Source: Deltaproteobacteria bacterium (GTDB lineage: Bacteria > Desulfobacterota > Desulfobacteria > Desulfobacterales > Desulfatirhabdiaceae). Taken from it: a DNA stretch of 6,266 nt. Position 1 is the first letter of the stretch; each line of letters begins with the position of its first letter. The DNA lies in the NCBI GenBank assembly GCA_026388755.1, contig JAPLJE010000004.1, positions 1 to 6,266 of the forward strand. The letters are read 5' to 3'. The notes under the pieces are model-generated. The model was not told the origin of the DNA, made no database searches, and saw nothing but the letters and a program-made list of their open reading frames with translations. The position numbers were made by a program, and so were the translations under genes. Of this stretch, positions 5,814 through 6,266 are shown piece by piece.

Positions 5814-6266
5814 TTACTCCTCACCCTTGGCGTCAAGTCCCGGGATCTTCTTCAAGGCCGCGCCGAATTTGAGGTAGTTGACCTTCACACCGTCGTCGAG
5901 GTCGATTTCCAGTTGCTGGGTGGCGAGCGGGTACATTATATCGCGCTCATAGGTGTCCAGCTCGTTGATCATCTTCTTGAGGGTTTCGATCTCTTTCAGT
6001 GCCTTGGTTTTTTCGCCTTGAGAGGCGCCGGCGCTGATGCTCACCGCTTCCAGGTGGCTTTTTCGAGAGATCAGCTTGGTGCGGAACTCGCGCAGATAGT
6101 CGTTGAGCACCACGCTGACAGTATCCGGTCGGTAGCGGTGCATGTAGATGAGCGCATTGAAACTGCCCTTTGGGCTCGAAAACAGCCAGTAGATGGGCCG
6201 CTTTTTGTATCGGCGCACATGATCGTTGTAAAAGTCCTTGAGAAAATATTTGCGGATATCCTTGCC
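5814..6266 (-). CDS. pglX: BREX-1 PglX, adenine-specific DNA methyltransferase (C-terminal 150 residues, runs off the right edge)
   Basis: The frame is open from the window edge to TAA at 5814-5816 and gives the last 150 residues of a protein that in BREX-1 is usually about 1,200 long. The segment RRYKKRPIYWLFSSPKGSF followed by ALIYMHRYRPDTV is the characteristic conserved block near the PglX C-terminus. A charged coiled-coil-like stretch follows (roughly EKTKALKEIETLKKMINEL), then LDDGVKVNYLKFG. PglX methylates adenine at one strand of an asymmetric site, marking host DNA, and is also needed for phage restriction. The catalytic methyltransferase core lies outside the window. The true start is not visible; any ATG inside this segment is internal. 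Confidence 0.95.
   Translation of the reverse strand, partial: GKDIRKYFLKDFYNDHVRRYKKRPIYWLFSSPKGSFNALIYMHRYRPDTVSVVLNDYLREFRTKLISRKSHLEAVSISAGASQGEKTKALKEIETLKKMINELDTYERDIMYPLATQQLEIDLDDGVKVNYLKFGAALKKIPGLDAKGEE

Overview
The window is a stretch of a bacterial BREX type 1 phage-defence operon, read entirely from the minus strand. The 3' end of pglX (site-specific DNA methyltransferase) enters at the right edge. The first 562 codons of pglZ (BREX alkaline-phosphatase-superfamily protein) leave at the left edge. In canonical BREX-1 operons these two genes are usually neighbours, but here about 4.1 kb separates them. Base composition looks balanced and codon use in pglX and pglZ is unremarkable, which would fit a proteobacterium. 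No host-specific gene is present, so the organism cannot be named.

From right to left, in the direction of transcription, the layout is as follows. (1) The C-terminal 150 residues of PglX. (2) A 62-codon ORF seven bases downstream, preceded by a good ribosome binding site that overlaps the pglX end. (3) A 92-codon ORF whose start overlaps the stop of the previous one (TGATG). Over half of it is thirteen perfect tetrapeptide repeats (EAQV x6, GEQV x6, SEQV x1) encoded by a 12-bp tandem array. (4) A two-gene Septu-like module: an SMC/ABC-type ATPase (PtuA-like) overlapping by 4 bp an HNH protein of the TIGR02646/PtuB kind, with no reverse transcriptase. (5) An AT-rich 145-bp gap, the only place that looks like an internal promoter. 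(6) An AAA15 (COG1106, RloA-like) ATPase split by a +1-type frame change into two overlapping ORFs, one with Walker A and the other with the signature and Walker B. (7) A 51-codon ORF coupled to it through TAATG. (8) pglZ.

The simplest reading is a BREX-1 locus carrying accessory cargo in the pglX-pglZ interval, a position where other BREX loci are known to carry extra defence genes such as the type IV enzyme BrxU. The cargo would add a nuclease-based system (Septu-like) and a second SMC-type ATPase system that is either broken or split. The repeat ORF, the 62-codon ORF and the 51-codon ORF are unrecognised. Their tight coupling to recognised genes is the main argument that they are translated. 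There is no tRNA, rRNA, CRISPR array, insertion sequence or strong intrinsic terminator that I can see, and no gene on the plus strand is supported.
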